Positions 22,809-31,896 of a DNA stretch of 64,000 nt are shown here, piece by piece (the first letter of the stretch is position 1; the number at the start of each line of letters is the position of its first letter). The notes beneath the pieces were generated by a model. The model ran no database searches and was not told the origin of the DNA. It saw nothing but the letters and a program-made list of their open reading frames with translations. Origin of the DNA: Roseovarius aestuarii. GTDB lineage: Bacteria; Pseudomonadota; Alphaproteobacteria; Rhodobacterales; Rhodobacteraceae. The translations under genes and the position numbers were made by a program. Location of the stretch: the NCBI RefSeq assembly GCF_019966515.1, contig NZ_JAIMIB010000012.1, positions 62,001 through 126,000 of the forward strand, in the 5' to 3' direction.

Positions 22809-24074
22809 ATGAAAGATCTTGATAATATTCCCGCGCTGATGGCCGATATTGGTGCGCGCGCCAAGGATGCCTCGGCTGTGCTTGCGATCGCCAGCGCTGA
22901 TACCAAACGGGCGGCGCTTGACGCGGCGGCCGAGGCTGTCTGGAGCAATCGCAAAGCCATCATCGCTGCCAACGAGAAGGATCTTGTCTTTGGTCGTGAC
23001 AAGGGGCTGTCCGATGCGATGATGGATCGCCTGATGCTGGACGAGGCGCGTATTCAGGGCATCGTTGACGGGTTACGCGCGGTGGCTGCGCAGGACGATC
23101 CGGTGGGCGAGGTTCTGGCCGAGTGGGATATGGAATCAGGTTTGCATATCCGCCGCGTACGTACGCCGCTTGGCGTGATCGGTGTAATCTATGAAAGCCG
23201 CCCCAATGTGACCGCCGATGCTGGGGCGCTTTGCCTGAAATCCGGCAATGCGGTGATCCTGCGCGGCGGTTCGGAAAGTTTCCACTCCTCCGGTGCGATC
23301 CACGCCTGTCTGGTGGAAGGGCTGGAAAAGGCCGGTCTGCCTGCTGATGCGATTCAGCTTGTGCCGACCCGTGACCGTGCGGCGGTGCAGGAGCTTCTGT
23401 CCATGACCGATACGGTCGATGTCATTGTGCCCCGTGGCGGCAAAGGGCTTGTCGGCCTGGTGCAACGCGAGGCGCGGGTGCCGGTATTCGCGCATCTTGA
23501 AGGGATCGTGCATATCTATCTGGATGCCGATGCCGACCCGGAAAAGGCCCTGAAGGTAGTGATGAACGCAAAGACCCGTCGCACGGGTATTTGCGGCGCG
23601 GCGGAATGTCTTTTGATCCATCGCGATGTCGCTGATACGATCGGCCAGGGTGTCGTGCGGGCGCTGCTGGATGCCGGTGTCGAAGTGCGCGGGGACGAGG
23701 CCCTGCAATCCATCAACGGCGTGCACCCGGCGACCGCATCCGACTGGGGTTGCGAATTCCTCGATATGATCATCGCCGCGCGGGTTGTGTCGTCGATTGA
23801 TGAGGCGCTTGCCCATATCCGGCGTTACGGCTCGGATCACACTGATTGTATCGTGACCGAGGATGAAGTGGCCGCGAACCGCTTCTTTGCCGAGCTTGAC
23901 AGTGCCATTCTGATGCGTAACGCCTCTACCCAGTTTGCCGATGGCGGAGAGTTCGGGATGGGGGCAGAAATCGGGATCGCAACCGGCAAGATGCATGCGC
24001 GCGGCCCCGTCGGCGCGGCGCAACTGACCAGTTTCAAATATCTCGTTGAAGGGGACGGGACGGTGCGGCGCTAG
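22809..24074 (+). CDS. proA: Gamma-glutamyl phosphate reductase
   Basis: An NADPH-dependent enzyme that makes glutamate semialdehyde from the ProB product; 421 residues in the aldehyde-dehydrogenase fold. The catalytic cysteine is in [14 protein letters not shown]. The start at 22809 is chosen by the MKDLDN opening; an upstream ATG at 22767 has no support. Its TAG stop overlaps the stop of the convergent chpT gene within CTAG at 24071-24074. Confidence 0.97.
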   Translation: MKDLDNIPALMADIGARAKDASAVLAIASADTKRAALDAAAEAVWSNRKAIIAANEKDLVFGRDKGLSDAMMDRLMLDEARIQGIVDGLRAVAAQDDPVGEVLAEWDMESGLHIRRVRTPLGVIGVIYESRPNVTADAGALCLKSGNAVILRGGSESFHSSGAIHACLVEGLEKAGLPADAIQLVPTRDRAAVQELLSMTDTVDVIVPRGGKGLVGLVQREARVPVFAHLEGIVHIYLDADADPEKALKVVMNAKTRRTGICGAAECLLIHRDVADTIGQGVVRALLDAGVEVRGDEALQSINGVHPATASDWGCEFLDMIIAARVVSSIDEALAHIRRYGSDHTDCIVTEDEVAANRFFAELDSAILMRNASTQFADGGEFGMGAEIGIATGKMHARGPVGAAQLTSFKYLVEGDGTVRR

Positions 24075-24670
24075 AAGCTCACGCAGACCTCGTTTTCGCT
24101 TGTAGCGACGTTGCAGGGCCGATCCATCGCGTTTAGCAGGACATGCAAAAGCGGATATTGCACATCTGCGGGGGCGACATCGTCAAGAGACGTTTCCCCG
24201 CGCAGTCCGGACCACAAGTCCGTCCGCTCTCTGATCCGGTCGGATGTGCCGAGTACGGACCAGGTATCGCCGCTCTTTTTGATCTGAAGATTGCCGCCAA
24301 AAGGTAGCGATTGCTCGACGCACATCACCGCCAGAACGACGGCCTTTGCCAGTTTGCGCGGAAGATCACCATCCGGTTGCCATTCGATGTTGATACGCCC
24401 GTCGTCATAGTGATCGGACAGCACACGCTGCAATTCGTCACCGCCGGTTGTCTGCCCTTCAGACGCGGTGCCGAAAGCCAGCCGGAACAGTTTGATCCGG
24501 GCGCTGGCATCGGCGGCAGAACTGTTGACCAGCGACAATTCCGGGCTGTCACCGACGCCGGACATGGCCAGCAATTCCAGGCCGTTGGTGACGGCCCCCA
24601 CGGGGCTGATCAGATCATGGCAGATACGAGAGCCTATCAGCGCAGCTACATTCGCGGTATGGTCTGTCAA
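24071..24670 (-). CDS. chpT: Histidine phosphotransferase ChpT
   Basis: In alphaproteobacteria ChpT carries phosphate from CckA to CtrA and CpdR. The protein is 199 residues; the phospho-accepting histidine is His18 in [20 protein letters not shown], followed by a degenerate ATPase-like domain that does not bind ATP. It starts with TTG: the codon directly upstream in frame is TAA, and GGAGAG provides the ribosome site. It diverges from the DUF3553 gene with only 27 bases between starts, so promoters must overlap coding sequence. cckA is in the same window at 50.8 kb. Confidence 0.9.
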   Translation of the reverse strand: MTDHTANVAALIGSRICHDLISPVGAVTNGLELLAMSGVGDSPELSLVNSSAADASARIKLFRLAFGTASEGQTTGGDELQRVLSDHYDDGRINIEWQPDGDLPRKLAKAVVLAVMCVEQSLPFGGNLQIKKSGDTWSVLGTSDRIRERTDLWSGLRGETSLDDVAPADVQYPLLHVLLNAMDRPCNVATSENEVCVSF

Positions 24671-24697
24671 TTATTCTCTCCAACAGGCAATCGGCAC

Positions 24698-24901
24698 ATG
24701 GCAGATCTAAACGCTTTAATAGAACCCGGCATGCTGGTGGAGCACCCGGACCAGCCCGATTGGGGAACCGGGCAGGTGCAGTCAAACATCGCGGGCCGGA
24801 TCACCGTCAACTTTCCGAATGCCGGAAAAATCGCGTTCGATGGCCGCCGCGTTGTTCTGTTGCCTGTCCTTCATCCCTCAACAGAGTTACCAGAAGATTA
24901 A
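24698..24901 (+). CDS. DUF3553 domain protein
   Basis: A 67-residue soluble protein (PGMLVEHPDQPDWGTGQVQS; ITVNFPNAGK). The small beta-rich domain resembles those added to UvrD-type helicases and found alone in alphaproteobacteria, and may contact nucleic acid or protein (inference). The ATG at 24698 is chosen because the domain starts there; the frame runs further upstream but overlaps chpT on the other strand. Confidence 0.75.
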   Translation: MADLNALIEPGMLVEHPDQPDWGTGQVQSNIAGRITVNFPNAGKIAFDGRRVVLLPVLHPSTELPED

Positions 24902-25000
24902 CACACGTTATGGGAGAGTGCCAGTATCGTTGTGGTCGAAAGATTGCCTTTGCGTTCGGGCTTTTCTAAAAGCCAGCTGTGACAGAAGAGCTGAAAGAAA

Positions 25001-25768
25001 ATGCGAAACCTGGAACCTGCCTTTCGTGTGAAACTTGCCCGTTCAACGGATGAAGTGCGCGCCGCTCAGGCATTGCGCTACCGCGTCTTTGTCGAAGAGT
25101 TGGGCGGTGGTGGGCCGATGGTCGACCATGACAACCGGCTTGAGACCGACCGGTTCGACCGGTTCTTCGATCATCTTCTGTTACTTGATGACAATCGAAA
25201 TGGCGCCGTCGTGGGCGTTTACCGTCTGTTGCGCGATGATCAGGCCAAGAAGGCCGGTCAGTATTACTCCGAGGAAGAATACGACCTGGGCCCGCTCAGG
25301 TCTTCCGGTCGGCGGTTGATGGAGCTTGGTCGATCCTGCGTTGATGCCGAATATCGCGGAGGGGCGGCAATGTATTACCTTTGGAATGCATTGGCGTGCT
25401 ATGTCGCCGATCACGGCATCGAAATCCTGTTTGGTGTCGCCAGCTTCCACGGCACGGATCCGGCACCGCTGGCACACCCTCTGTCGCTGCTATATCATCG
25501 TCATCTGGCGCCAAATGATCTGCGTGTGAGGGCCAGATCTGATCACTATCAACGGCTTGATCTGGTCCCTTATGATAATCTTGACCGACGCTCGGCCATG
25601 CTGCAGGTGCCAGCGCTGATCAAGGCCTATCTGCGCTTGGGCGGGTATGTGGGCGATGGCGCTTATGTGGATCATGCGTTCAACACCACAGATGTCTGTC
25701 TGATCATGGATACTAAGCGCCTTAGTGAAAAGCAGAAAAACATTTATTCTAAAGTTGTTGTTGCATGA
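25001..25768 (+). CDS. olsB: L-ornithine N-alpha-acyltransferase OlsB
   Basis: The first enzyme of ornithine-lipid synthesis: it transfers a 3-hydroxyacyl group from acyl carrier protein to ornithine. It has 255 residues in a GNAT-like fold; RVKLARSTDEVRAAQALRYRVF and the ELGRSCVDAEYRGG segment are typical. It overlaps the following acyltransferase gene by four bases (ATGA), and the pair matches olsB-olsA of Rhodobacter. Ornithine lipids replace phospholipids when phosphate is short. Confidence 0.92.
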   Translation: MRNLEPAFRVKLARSTDEVRAAQALRYRVFVEELGGGGPMVDHDNRLETDRFDRFFDHLLLLDDNRNGAVVGVYRLLRDDQAKKAGQYYSEEEYDLGPLRSSGRRLMELGRSCVDAEYRGGAAMYYLWNALACYVADHGIEILFGVASFHGTDPAPLAHPLSLLYHRHLAPNDLRVRARSDHYQRLDLVPYDNLDRRSAMLQVPALIKAYLRLGGYVGDGAYVDHAFNTTDVCLIMDTKRLSEKQKNIYSKVVVA

Positions 25769-26598
25769 ACATAACGTGGAACCCATCTGAAAAACCGACG
25801 CTTCCCAAGGTTGGTCTGATCGGGTTTCTGCGGGCATTGATGCGTGGGAGCATCCTCATCCTGGTTCTGCTGGTCGGGGTGGTGACCACCGCGATCCTCA
25901 GAGTTGTCGAGGCCCCGCTTTTCGGTCAGAACCGACCCCTGACGCCCTACATCACACAATGTGTATGCCGTTTGGCCTTTGCGGTGTTGGGCATTGGGCA
26001 TATCGCTGAGGGTGAGCGGATGAACCAGCCCGGCGCAGTGGTGGCAAATCACTCGTCCTGGCTGGATATTTTTGCGCTGAATGCGCGCAAGCGGATCTAT
26101 TTCGTGTCAAAAGCCGAGGTCGCAAACTGGCCGGGTATCGGCCTGCTGGCGCGGATCACCGGGACTGTCTTCATTGCGCGCGACCCAAAGAAGGCGAAGG
26201 CGCAGACCGAGCTATTCAAAGAGCGGCTGCTGTCTGGCCATAAACTGCTGTTTTTTCCTGAGGGTACGTCAACGGATGGAATGCGCGTTCTACCTTTTAA
26301 AACAACACTTTTTCAGGCCTTCTTAACGCCGGAACTCCGGCACAAGATGTATATCCAGCCGGTTACGGTAATCTATCAGGCACCTGCCTCTGGCGACTCT
26401 CGTTTTTACGGCTGGTGGGGTGATATGGACCTAGGGCCGCACCTGTTGCGAGTGCTGGCGGCGGGGCGGCAGGGATCGGTCAGGGTTATCTACCATGACG
26501 CGGTAAAGGTTGATGATTTTCCGGACCGCAAGGCGCTCGCCGCCCATCTTGAGGCGGTCGTGCGCAGCGCGATGTCATCGGAACGGCAACTTACCTGA
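25765..26598 (+). CDS. olsA: Lyso-ornithine lipid O-acyltransferase OlsA
   Basis: A membrane-bound PlsC-family enzyme that adds the second fatty acyl chain. It has 277 residues with an N-terminal hydrophobic segment (about 30-50), the catalytic HX4D motif as NHSSWLD, and the acceptor-binding motif FFPEGTSTDG. Direct overlap with olsB makes the ornithine-lipid assignment firmer than a general phospholipid acyltransferase. Confidence 0.92.
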   Translation: MNITWNPSEKPTLPKVGLIGFLRALMRGSILILVLLVGVVTTAILRVVEAPLFGQNRPLTPYITQCVCRLAFAVLGIGHIAEGERMNQPGAVVANHSSWLDIFALNARKRIYFVSKAEVANWPGIGLLARITGTVFIARDPKKAKAQTELFKERLLSGHKLLFFPEGTSTDGMRVLPFKTTLFQAFLTPELRHKMYIQPVTVIYQAPASGDSRFYGWWGDMDLGPHLLRVLAAGRQGSVRVIYHDAVKVDDFPDRKALAAHLEAVVRSAMSSERQLT

Positions 26599-26805
26599 AG
26601 CGATAACTTGCCTGATTGTCGGGCCGCGCTAAGGCAGTTTTCTCTTGTCCAAAGCCGTTCCGGCATGCGACACTTCGGGCGCCTGTCAGAAGGTATCCGA
26701 TCCGCGGGAAGGGCCAAGCCCGTCTGAATAAATGAACGAAGACCTCATCCACCTCTTTTCAGGTCCGAGGGCGCGGATACCGGACGGTTTGAAAGGAGGT
26801 CGATC

Positions 26806-28545
26806 ATGGCGATCACCCCACTCCCCCCATCTCCGAATCTTGAGAACCTAAAGAAACGCGCCAAGACGCTGTTGAAATCCGTGCGGGCCGGTGACCCGGT
26901 CGCGCTGGATCAGGTCGGGCCGTATTTTGGCAAACCTGACAGTATCAGCCTGCAACAGGCGCAATTGGTGATCGCGCGCGGTTACGGGTTTTCCAGCTGG
27001 ACGCGGTTGAAGCGGCATATTGAAGGTATCCGCGATGAAAGTGGCAACCAGCTTGCCAACCGGTTTCTTGATCTGGTGATCATGGCCTACGGGCCGGTGC
27101 TCAATTTCGGACCCGAACGGTTCCGGCAGGCAGCAGAGTTGCTAGCCGAGCATCCGGAAATCAGGCAGGACAGTATCTATACCGCCGCCGCCATTGGCGA
27201 TGTGGGCGAAATTGACCGCTGGCTGGATCGCGACGAGACCCTGATAAACAAGAGGGGCGGGTATTTCGGGTGGGAGCCGCTGATGTATGCCGCTTATGCG
27301 CGGTTGCCCGAAACGTCGACCCTCGGAGCCGGGTTGCGGTTACTGGAACGCGGGGCCGATCCGAACGCTTACTACATGTGGGGCGGGCAGTATAAGTTCA
27401 CCGCGTTGACCGGCGTCTTCGGGCAAGGTGAGGGCGGGCCGATCAATCAGCCGGAACATCCCGATTGCGTCGCCTTTGCGCGGGCGCTCCTGGATCTCGG
27501 CGCCAATCCGAACGATTCCCAGGCCGCCTACAATCGTTGTTTTGAGCCCGACAACACCTGTCTCGAATTACTTCTGGAATACGGGTTGAGCGCATCGGAC
27601 AAGAACAACTGGTTGCTTGTCGAGGATGACAGGCGCATGCCGCACCCCAGTGAGACGATGTATTTCCAGCTTATCAGTGCGATCAAGCGCGGCTACGCTG
27701 ACCGGGTCAGACTGCTGGTGGATCACGGGGTCGATCTGAACAAACCTGACGATACCTATGATACCCGCACCAAAGGCAAGACACCCTATCAGACGGCGTT
27801 GCTGATGGGCGAGGATACCATCGCGGAGATGCTAGTGGAAGCCGGGGCGGATACCGGGACGCTTACAGCCGAGGATGCGTTTCAGGTCGCCTGCATGGCC
27901 GGTGATCTGTCGGGTGCACGAGAGATTATGGATCAATCAGGCGATGCGCTAGGTGATGTACGCAGGACAGACATGCTGCGCGACGCGGCCAAACGCGGCA
28001 ATCGCAAGGCACTGGAGGTGATGATTGAGCTTGGCTTCGACGTGAACGGGCAGAGCGGTTGTACGGCGCTGCACGAGGCGGCGCTGTCGGGGGACGTGGA
28101 TCTGGCCCAGATGTTGCTGGCGGCAGGGGCCGATCCGACCATTCGGGACAATAATCATTACGCGACGCCGATGGGTTGGGCGCTTCATGCTGAAGACGCG
28201 GCGATGATCGCGCTGCTTGATGAGTGCAGGATGGACATTTTCACCGCCGCCGCGCGGGGTAATCTAGAGCAGCTCAAGGCCCGGTTGGGTGAGGATAGCG
28301 CGCGCGTGCATCTACGCTTTGCAGAGCTTTTCACAGGTGACAACCCGCCCGAAAACGGCTGGACCACGCCACTGATCTTTGCTGTGGCAGGCGATCACCC
28401 CGAAGCGGTACGATTGTTGCTGGAAGCGGGGTCGGACCTGTCGGCGGCTGATGGCAAGGGCGCATCGGTTTTGACTATTGCCGAGAAGCAGGCGGGTGAA
28501 GAGGTGCGCGCGGAGTTGGCGCGTTTCGCGACAGGTACGCCCTGA
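26806..28545 (+). CDS. Ankyrin-repeat protein
   Basis: A 579-residue soluble protein with a strong AAAGGAGG ribosome site. The first 75 residues (LENLKKRAKTLLKSVRAGDPVAL) are a leader seen on other bacterial ankyrin proteins; several ankyrin repeats follow (EPLMYAAYARLPETS; TPYQTALLMGEDTIAEMLVEAGAD; CTALHEAALSGDVDLAQMLLAAGADP; TPLIFAVAGDHPEAVRLLLEAGSD). No signal peptide, membrane segment or enzymatic domain is visible. A role in protein-protein contact is likely, but the partner is unknown. It stands alone, converging on the mtkB operon. Confidence 0.85.
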   Translation: MAITPLPPSPNLENLKKRAKTLLKSVRAGDPVALDQVGPYFGKPDSISLQQAQLVIARGYGFSSWTRLKRHIEGIRDESGNQLANRFLDLVIMAYGPVLNFGPERFRQAAELLAEHPEIRQDSIYTAAAIGDVGEIDRWLDRDETLINKRGGYFGWEPLMYAAYARLPETSTLGAGLRLLERGADPNAYYMWGGQYKFTALTGVFGQGEGGPINQPEHPDCVAFARALLDLGANPNDSQAAYNRCFEPDNTCLELLLEYGLSASDKNNWLLVEDDRRMPHPSETMYFQLISAIKRGYADRVRLLVDHGVDLNKPDDTYDTRTKGKTPYQTALLMGEDTIAEMLVEAGADTGTLTAEDAFQVACMAGDLSGAREIMDQSGDALGDVRRTDMLRDAAKRGNRKALEVMIELGFDVNGQSGCTALHEAALSGDVDLAQMLLAAGADPTIRDNNHYATPMGWALHAEDAAMIALLDECRMDIFTAAARGNLEQLKARLGEDSARVHLRFAELFTGDNPPENGWTTPLIFAVAGDHPEAVRLLLEAGSDLSAADGKGASVLTIAEKQAGEEVRAELARFATGTP

Positions 28546-28572
28546 GGTCAATTGGTAACGCCACAGTTGGAT

Positions 28573-28604
28573 GACGCGGCCCCGGGGAGGGACAGGGCCG
28601 CGTC
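28573..28604. terminator. Hairpin between convergent genes
   Basis: GACGCGGCCC and GGGCCGCGTC form a perfect 10-bp GC-rich stem with a 12-base loop between the ends of the ankyrin gene and mtkB. Neither strand has a following T-run, so it is either a weak two-way terminator or a 3'-end stabiliser. Confidence 0.55.
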
Positions 28605-28613
28605 GGGGGCAGG

Positions 28614-29495
28614 TCAGGCGATCATCTTTTCCACGACCTCGCCAAAGGACGACGGGGTCGGGACGATGGTAACGCCTGCCTCTTTCAGGATCTCTACCTT
28701 TTCCTGGGCGGATTCGCCGAAGGCCGAGACGATGGCGCCGGCATGGCCCATGCGGCGGCCCTTGGGCGCTGAGAGGCCCGCGATATAGGCAGCGACCGGT
28801 TTTTTCATGTGATCGCGGATATATTCGGCGGCTTCGGCCTCTTGTGGGCCGCCGATTTCACCGACCAGCACCACGGCATCGGTATCCGGGTCATTCTCGA
28901 ACAGCTCCAGAATATCGCGGAACGACGATCCGTTGATCGGATCGCCGCCGATGCCGATCGAGGAGGACACGCCGATGCCCTTGTCCTTCATCTGGCTGGC
29001 GGCCTCGTATCCCAGAGTACCCGAGCGGCCGATGATGCCGATGCGCCCGGGCTGGTAGATATGCGGCGGCATCAGGCCGGCGAAAGCCTGACCCGGAGTA
29101 ATGATGCCGGCACAGTTGGGGCCGATCAGACGCATGCGCTTTTCAGATTTGTAGCGGCGCATGTAGCGTTTGACGCGGATCATGTCCTGCGCGGGGATGC
29201 CGTCGGCGATGCAGACACAGGTCTTGATGCCTGCATCCGCCGCTTCCATAATCGCATCCGCCGCGAAGGGTGGCGGCACGAAGCAGATTGCCAACGTCGC
29301 GCCGGTCTCGGCCACAGCACCTTTGACGGTGTTGAAGACCGGCAGCCCATGATGGACGGTGCCGCCCTTGCCGGGGGTTACGCCGCCCACGACATTGGTG
29401 CCGTGGTTGATCATGTCCTGGGCATGGAAGCTTCCGATACGGCCGGTGATGCCCATCACCAGCACTTTGGTGTCTTTGTCGATCAGGATAGACAT
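28614..29495 (-). CDS. mtkB: Malate--CoA ligase (malate thiokinase), alpha-type subunit
   Basis: The nucleotide-binding and phosphohistidine subunit of an ATP-citrate/succinyl-CoA synthetase-like enzyme; 293 residues. The Rossmann-type CoA domain opens the protein (VLVMGITGRIGSFHAQDM), and the active-site His251 lies in RRMGHAGAIV. By fold alone it could be succinyl-CoA ligase SucD, but it is co-transcribed with a malyl-CoA lyase gene and lies near sga and hpr. That points to malate thiokinase, which makes malyl-CoA in the serine cycle. The ATG overlaps the mtkA stop (TGATG). Confidence 0.85.
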   Translation of the reverse strand: MSILIDKDTKVLVMGITGRIGSFHAQDMINHGTNVVGGVTPGKGGTVHHGLPVFNTVKGAVAETGATLAICFVPPPFAADAIMEAADAGIKTCVCIADGIPAQDMIRVKRYMRRYKSEKRMRLIGPNCAGIITPGQAFAGLMPPHIYQPGRIGIIGRSGTLGYEAASQMKDKGIGVSSSIGIGGDPINGSSFRDILELFENDPDTDAVVLVGEIGGPQEAEAAEYIRDHMKKPVAAYIAGLSAPKGRRMGHAGAIVSAFGESAQEKVEILKEAGVTIVPTPSSFGEVVEKMIA

Positions 29496-30685
29496 CACGC
29501 AATCTCCATTTCTTTGGCTTCGGCTGTTTTCCACTGGGCCACCACCTTTTCGGCGGCCTCGGCCAGAGTCGCCGCGGTGGTGATATTGAGCCCGCTTTCG
29601 TTGAGGATTTTCTGACCCTCTTCGACATTGGTGCCCGACAAGCGCACCACCAACGGCATTTTCAGATTGAGTTCTTCGACGGCGCGCACGACGCCCTCGG
29701 CGATCCAGTCGCAGCGGTTGATACCGGCGAAGATATTCACCAGGATCGCCTCGACATTGGGGTCGTTCAGAACCGCCTTGAAGGACATCAGCACGCGCTC
29801 GGGGCTGGCGCCGCCGCCCACATCAAGGAAGTTCGCAGGCTCGCCCCCGGCCATCTTGATCATGTCGAGTGTCGCCATCGCAAGGCCCGCACCGTTGACG
29901 ATGCAGCCGATCTTGCCCTCAAGCCCGATATAGTTGAGGCCGCGATCATTGGCATAGGTCTCGCGCGGGTCTTCCTGGCTCTTGTCGCGCAGCTCGGAAA
30001 TTTCGGGGCGACGGAACAGCGCGTTTTCATCAAAGCTGAGTTTGGCGTCGAGCGCCACGATCTCGCCGCTGCCGGTGACGACCATCGGGTTGACCTCGAC
30101 CATGGTGGCGTCAAGTTCGTCCATGGCGCGGTAGCAGCCGGTGATCGCCTTGACCGCCTGCGGAATGAGCGCAGCGTCAAGCCCGAGCGAGAAGGCGATC
30201 TCGCGGGCCTGAAACGCCTGCATACCGACCGCCGGGTCAACCACCGAGCGGATGATAGAATCGGGTTCATTGGCCGAGATATCTTCGATCTCCATGCCGC
30301 CCTGGGCCGATGCCACAACCACCACACGCTCTTCGGTGCGGTCCATCACGAAGCCCAGATAAAGCTCTTGTGCGATATCGGTGGCCTCTTCGACGTAAAG
30401 CCGGTTGACCAGCTTGCCCTGCGGGCCAGTCTGATGCGTAACCAGTTTACGGCCCAGCATCCAGCCAGCCGCGTCCGCAATCTCATCATCGGACGAACAG
30501 ACCCGGACACCGCCCGCCTTGCCGCGCGCACCGGAGTGAATTTGCGCCTTGACGACACACTTGTCGCCCGACAGTTCCTGTGCGCGGTAGACCGCCTGTT
30601 CGGGGCTATAGGCAATGCCGCCCCGTGGTACGTTCACGCCAAACTTCTTGAGAAGTTCCTTGGCCTGATATTCATGGATATCCAT
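29495..30685 (-). CDS. mtkA: Malate--CoA ligase (malate thiokinase), beta-type subunit
   Basis: The ATP-grasp partner of the enzyme; 396 residues, opening with [17 protein letters not shown] and carrying the [14 protein letters not shown] segment of the ATP-grasp domain, with a C-terminal CoA-ligase domain ([13 protein letters not shown]). It lies 11 bases after mcl and overlaps mtkB, giving the order mcl-mtkA-mtkB. Context separates it from succinyl-CoA ligase beta subunit; activity on malate is inference. Confidence 0.85.
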   Translation of the reverse strand: MDIHEYQAKELLKKFGVNVPRGGIAYSPEQAVYRAQELSGDKCVVKAQIHSGARGKAGGVRVCSSDDEIADAAGWMLGRKLVTHQTGPQGKLVNRLYVEEATDIAQELYLGFVMDRTEERVVVVASAQGGMEIEDISANEPDSIIRSVVDPAVGMQAFQAREIAFSLGLDAALIPQAVKAITGCYRAMDELDATMVEVNPMVVTGSGEIVALDAKLSFDENALFRRPEISELRDKSQEDPRETYANDRGLNYIGLEGKIGCIVNGAGLAMATLDMIKMAGGEPANFLDVGGGASPERVLMSFKAVLNDPNVEAILVNIFAGINRCDWIAEGVVRAVEELNLKMPLVVRLSGTNVEEGQKILNESGLNITTAATLAEAAEKVVAQWKTAEAKEMEIA

Positions 30686-30696
30686 CTTCCGGCTCC

Positions 30697-31638
30697 TTAT
30701 CCTTTGGCCGCGATTGCGTCGGCGACGGTGAGAACATTGTTGGCCATCCGCTCGCTGGCGGCATCGATCATCTTACCGTCGAGCGAGGCAGCGCCTTTAC
30801 CTGCGGCTTCAGCCTTGCGCAGTTCCTCGATGATCCGGCGGGCGCGGGTCACCTCGGCCTCGGGCGGCGAGAAGACCTGGTTGGCGAGTTCGATCTGGCT
30901 GGGGTGGATCGCCCATTTGCCTTCGATCCCAAGTGCAGCGCCACGTTTGGCGGCAAGGATGAAGCTGTCGGGATCGCTGAAATCACCAAACGGGCCGTCG
31001 ATGGCCCGCAGCCCGTAGGCGCGGCAGGCAACGGTCATGCGGCTGAGCGCAAAGTGCCACTGATCACCGGGGTAATCGGGGTTCAGACCGCCGATCACAA
31101 CAGTACGCGCGCGGTTCGACGCGGCATAGTCGGCAACGCCGAAATGCATCGCTTCCAGACGGCCGGGTGCGGCGGCAATGGCTTCGACATTGGCCATGCC
31201 AAGGGCGGTTTCGATCAGCGCTTCCATGCCGATCTGGTGGGTAAAACCCATGGCTTCTTCGATCTGACTGACCATGGTTTCGACTGTGTAGAGGTCACCG
31301 GGCACGCCCACTTTCGGGACCAGGATCGTATCGAGATGCTGACCGGCCTGTTCCACGATCTCGACCACATCACGATACATATAGTGGGTGTCCAGACCAT
31401 TGATCCGGATCGACATGGTTTTGCCCTTGGCCTTCCAGTCGATATCGTTCAGCGCCTGAATGATGTTTGCGCGCGCCTGCACTTTTTCCGGCGGGGCGAC
31501 GGCATCTTCGAGGTCAAGAAAGATGTAGTCGACATCCGAGTCGGCGGCCTTGTCGATCATTGTCGGGTTCGATCCCGGTACAGCCAGTTCCGACCGTTGC
31601 AGACGTTGCTTTTTCAGAGGGTGCAGCGTGTAGCTCAT
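30697..31638 (-). CDS. mcl: Malyl-CoA lyase
   Basis: An HpcH/HpaI-family aldolase that cleaves malyl-CoA to acetyl-CoA and glyoxylate; 313 residues. Family landmarks: [21 protein letters not shown] (metal-binding acid), [35 protein letters not shown] and [10 protein letters not shown]. These segments, recalled from memory, resemble the Methylobacterium serine-cycle MclA more than the Rhodobacter Mcl1. It is the first gene of the mcl-mtkA-mtkB unit, about 136 bases downstream of a palindrome shared with the sga promoter region. The shared palindrome, the mtk genes and sga/hpr nearby support the serine cycle rather than the ethylmalonyl-CoA pathway alone. Confidence 0.92.
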   Translation of the reverse strand: MSYTLHPLKKQRLQRSELAVPGSNPTMIDKAADSDVDYIFLDLEDAVAPPEKVQARANIIQALNDIDWKAKGKTMSIRINGLDTHYMYRDVVEIVEQAGQHLDTILVPKVGVPGDLYTVETMVSQIEEAMGFTHQIGMEALIETALGMANVEAIAAAPGRLEAMHFGVADYAASNRARTVVIGGLNPDYPGDQWHFALSRMTVACRAYGLRAIDGPFGDFSDPDSFILAAKRGAALGIEGKWAIHPSQIELANQVFSPPEAEVTRARRIIEELRKAEAAGKGAASLDGKMIDAASERMANNVLTVADAIAAKG

Positions 31639-31773
31639 TCAGTAATTCCTTATTGCGACCCGGCCACGCGGAATTGCGCGCACTGGTTTGGGATAAGTGT
31701 CGCGTGGAACCCCGATCGCAGACACTTTCCCCCGGGTAACAATACATGCTTGGGGTTGGGGCGGCGGACCGAA

Positions 31774-31794
31774 CGGGTAGGGGGTGACTACCCG
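31774..31794. promoter_or_regulatory. Palindromic operator candidate upstream of mcl-mtkAB
   Basis: CGGGTAG, a 7-base spacer (GGGGTGA) and CTACCCG form an inverted repeat about 136 bases before the mcl start. A near copy, sharing GAACGGGTAGG and TGACTACCCGG, lies upstream of sga at 36033-36052. Two such sites before two units of one pathway suggest a common regulator, most simply the adjacent LuxR-type protein. Confidence 0.7.
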
Positions 31795-31896
31795 GTTGGC
31801 GGTTTCTGAATGCAGTGGGGCACTGTGGTGTGCGCTAAAGTCTCCGAAGGATAACAGGTGTTTACGATAGGAAACTTATGCGTGCCAGAGGCGGTC

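Noticed and set aside
28614..30685. Calling the CoA-ligase pair succinyl-CoA synthetase (sucCD)
   Set aside because: The pair is co-transcribed with malyl-CoA lyase and shares a regulatory site with sga-hpr; sucCD normally sit with sucAB/lpd and mdh in this group. Fold alone cannot decide, so confidence is kept below certainty.
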